From assembly GCF_014133895.1 (NCBI RefSeq), contig NC_050730.1, positions 434,001 to 498,000 of the forward strand: a DNA stretch of 64,000 nt, given 5' to 3'. Numbering within the stretch: the stretch's first letter is position 1; the number at the start of each line of letters is the position of its first letter. The translations under genes and the position numbers were made by a program. Source of the stretch: Torulaspora globosa. Lineage: Eukaryota; Ascomycota; Saccharomycetes; Saccharomycetales; Saccharomycetaceae. Below, in pieces: positions 63,343-64,000 of the stretch. Under the pieces are notes generated by a model, which saw only the letters and a program-made list of their open reading frames with translations, was not told the DNA's origin and searched no databases.

Positions 63343-63759
63343 CTAGGCTATGGTACTACGGTTGAAGTGGATCCAAGATGGGACCAATCCAGGCCTCTAC
63401 CTCTTCCAAGCTTCTCATCGAGCATTGATCTTTTATGTGCTTGCAAAATTTTCAGCCGTTGCCGGAGAAATCCATTAGATCCGACGGACTTAGCTTCCTC
63501 CGGCGTGCCAGACCTCGAAGCATTTAATGCTTGAAAGCATATCGATACAGCTGGGCAGCCAGATGGCGACTGTACTCTGAATGCTGCGATAGGCGTTATC
63601 GACAAGTGGCCGCTGGAGTATGTGGAAACCCATCTATGCGACTTGCGATGTGAAAATCTTGAAAAATACTAAGAAAAATAAACGGTGAACGTACTGCGGT
63701 TTGCTAGTCCCCTACTTAGGTGCTCGAATAGCTCGAAATTCCTGCCTGCGTGTGTTCTA
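63343..63759. promoter_or_regulatory. FUR1 promoter and LSM7 3' flank
   Basis: 417 bp. The only long frame (63348-63605 minus) starts with TTG and has a single late methionine, so it is treated as chance. No specific element was recognised. Confidence 0.45.
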
Positions 63760-64000
63760 TCAGTTACTTTCCTGGACGTAGATAACCTCGGATCCGTCGC
63801 ATGGGCTGAGCGACAGCAGGACAGTGCCTCTGATGACAATCAGTCCCAGACTTCTCGTCTTATCTTTCAGAATAACAGACGAATCTTCGGGGTCGCGCAT
63901 ATACTCCAGAGTCTCGTCCAGCACCAGGTTCATCAGTTGATCGTAACCTTTCAGCACGCCTGTTACCAGCCTCCCGCCCATAAGCTTCACGCGGACCTTG
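63760..64000 (-). CDS. LSM7: U6 snRNA-associated Sm-like protein Lsm7, C-terminal part
   Basis: Subunit of both Lsm rings: Lsm1-7 in mRNA decapping and Lsm2-8 on U6 snRNA. The frame enters from the right edge (KVRVKLMGGR) and runs to the stop at 63760, about 80 residues; the N-terminus of roughly 35-40 residues is outside the window. Sm1 (VKLMGGRLVTGVLKGYDQLM) and Sm2 (LGLIVIRGTVLLSLS) are complete and match S. cerevisiae YNL147W closely. Confidence 0.96.
   Translation of the reverse strand, partial: KVRVKLMGGRLVTGVLKGYDQLMNLVLDETLEYMRDPEDSSVILKDKTRSLGLIVIRGTVLLSLSPCDGSEVIYVQESN

Noticed and set aside
63348..63605. 85-codon minus-strand frame upstream of FUR1
   Set aside because: First codon TTG, only one late ATG, stops directly before FUR1 and has no family resemblance.

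Overview
The window is nuclear DNA of a budding yeast of the family Saccharomycetaceae. It is gene-dense, nearly intron-free and uses a TATA/TACTAAC-type yeast gene architecture, and almost every gene has a recognisable Saccharomyces cerevisiae counterpart. The gene order points to a lineage that did not undergo the whole-genome duplication. Genes that lie on two duplicated S. cerevisiae segments are interleaved here and occur once: YGL180-YGL200 with YER130-YER134, and YHR128-YHR134 with YNL144-YNL159. Single MDS3/PMD1, RPS26, NSG, IGO and YHR131C/YNL144C genes stand where S. cerevisiae has pairs. I cannot name the species; a Torulaspora/Zygotorulaspora/Lachancea-like yeast would fit.

Layout. 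(1) 1-5.8 kb: a YBL block with the sorting receptor VPS10 (cut by the window edge), the mating MAP kinase FUS3, and ACH1, ending at tRNA-Ile(AAU). (2) 6.3-12.1 kb: MDP1, tRNA-Lys(CUU), tRNA-His(GUG), EMP24, the intron-containing phosphatase gene GLC7, and the C/D snoRNA gene SNR52. (3) 12.1-49.2 kb: YIP4, MDS3/PMD1, GCN1, a small membrane ORF, HOS2, IME4, COX13, CDC55, RPS26, COX4, TPN1, a GAPDH of the NADP-linked GDP1 type, a 2-hydroxyacid dehydrogenase, STR3, the COM2 zinc-finger factor, MND1, GTS1 and ATG1. (4) 49.6-64 kb: WSS1, NSG, IGO, ECM14, PGA1, ASI2, a small unknown ORF, the YHR131C/YNL144C PH-domain protein, the a-factor pheromone gene MFA, a YNL146W-like ER protein, a B-box/DUF2009 protein missing from S. 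cerevisiae, ARP1, FUR1 and the 3' part of LSM7.

Themes. Mating: FUS3 with a cluster of pheromone-response elements, and an a-factor gene with a complete alpha2-Mcm1 operator. Meiosis: IME4, MND1 (URS1-like sites; a first exon that is only the start codon) and the HOS2 deacetylase. Nutrient and stress signalling: GCN1, MDS3, CDC55 with IGO (the Rim15-endosulfine-PP2A branch), COM2, ATG1. Mitochondria: ACH1, COX13, COX4. Secretory pathway and ER: VPS10, EMP24, YIP4, NSG, PGA1, ASI2.

The most notable items are the small a-factor gene with a strongly diverged predicted pheromone, SNR52 with both rRNA guide sequences intact, the MND1 ATG-only exon, the NADP-type GAPDH and the B-box/DUF2009 gene. 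All homology calls rest on recalled family knowledge; no database search was run.
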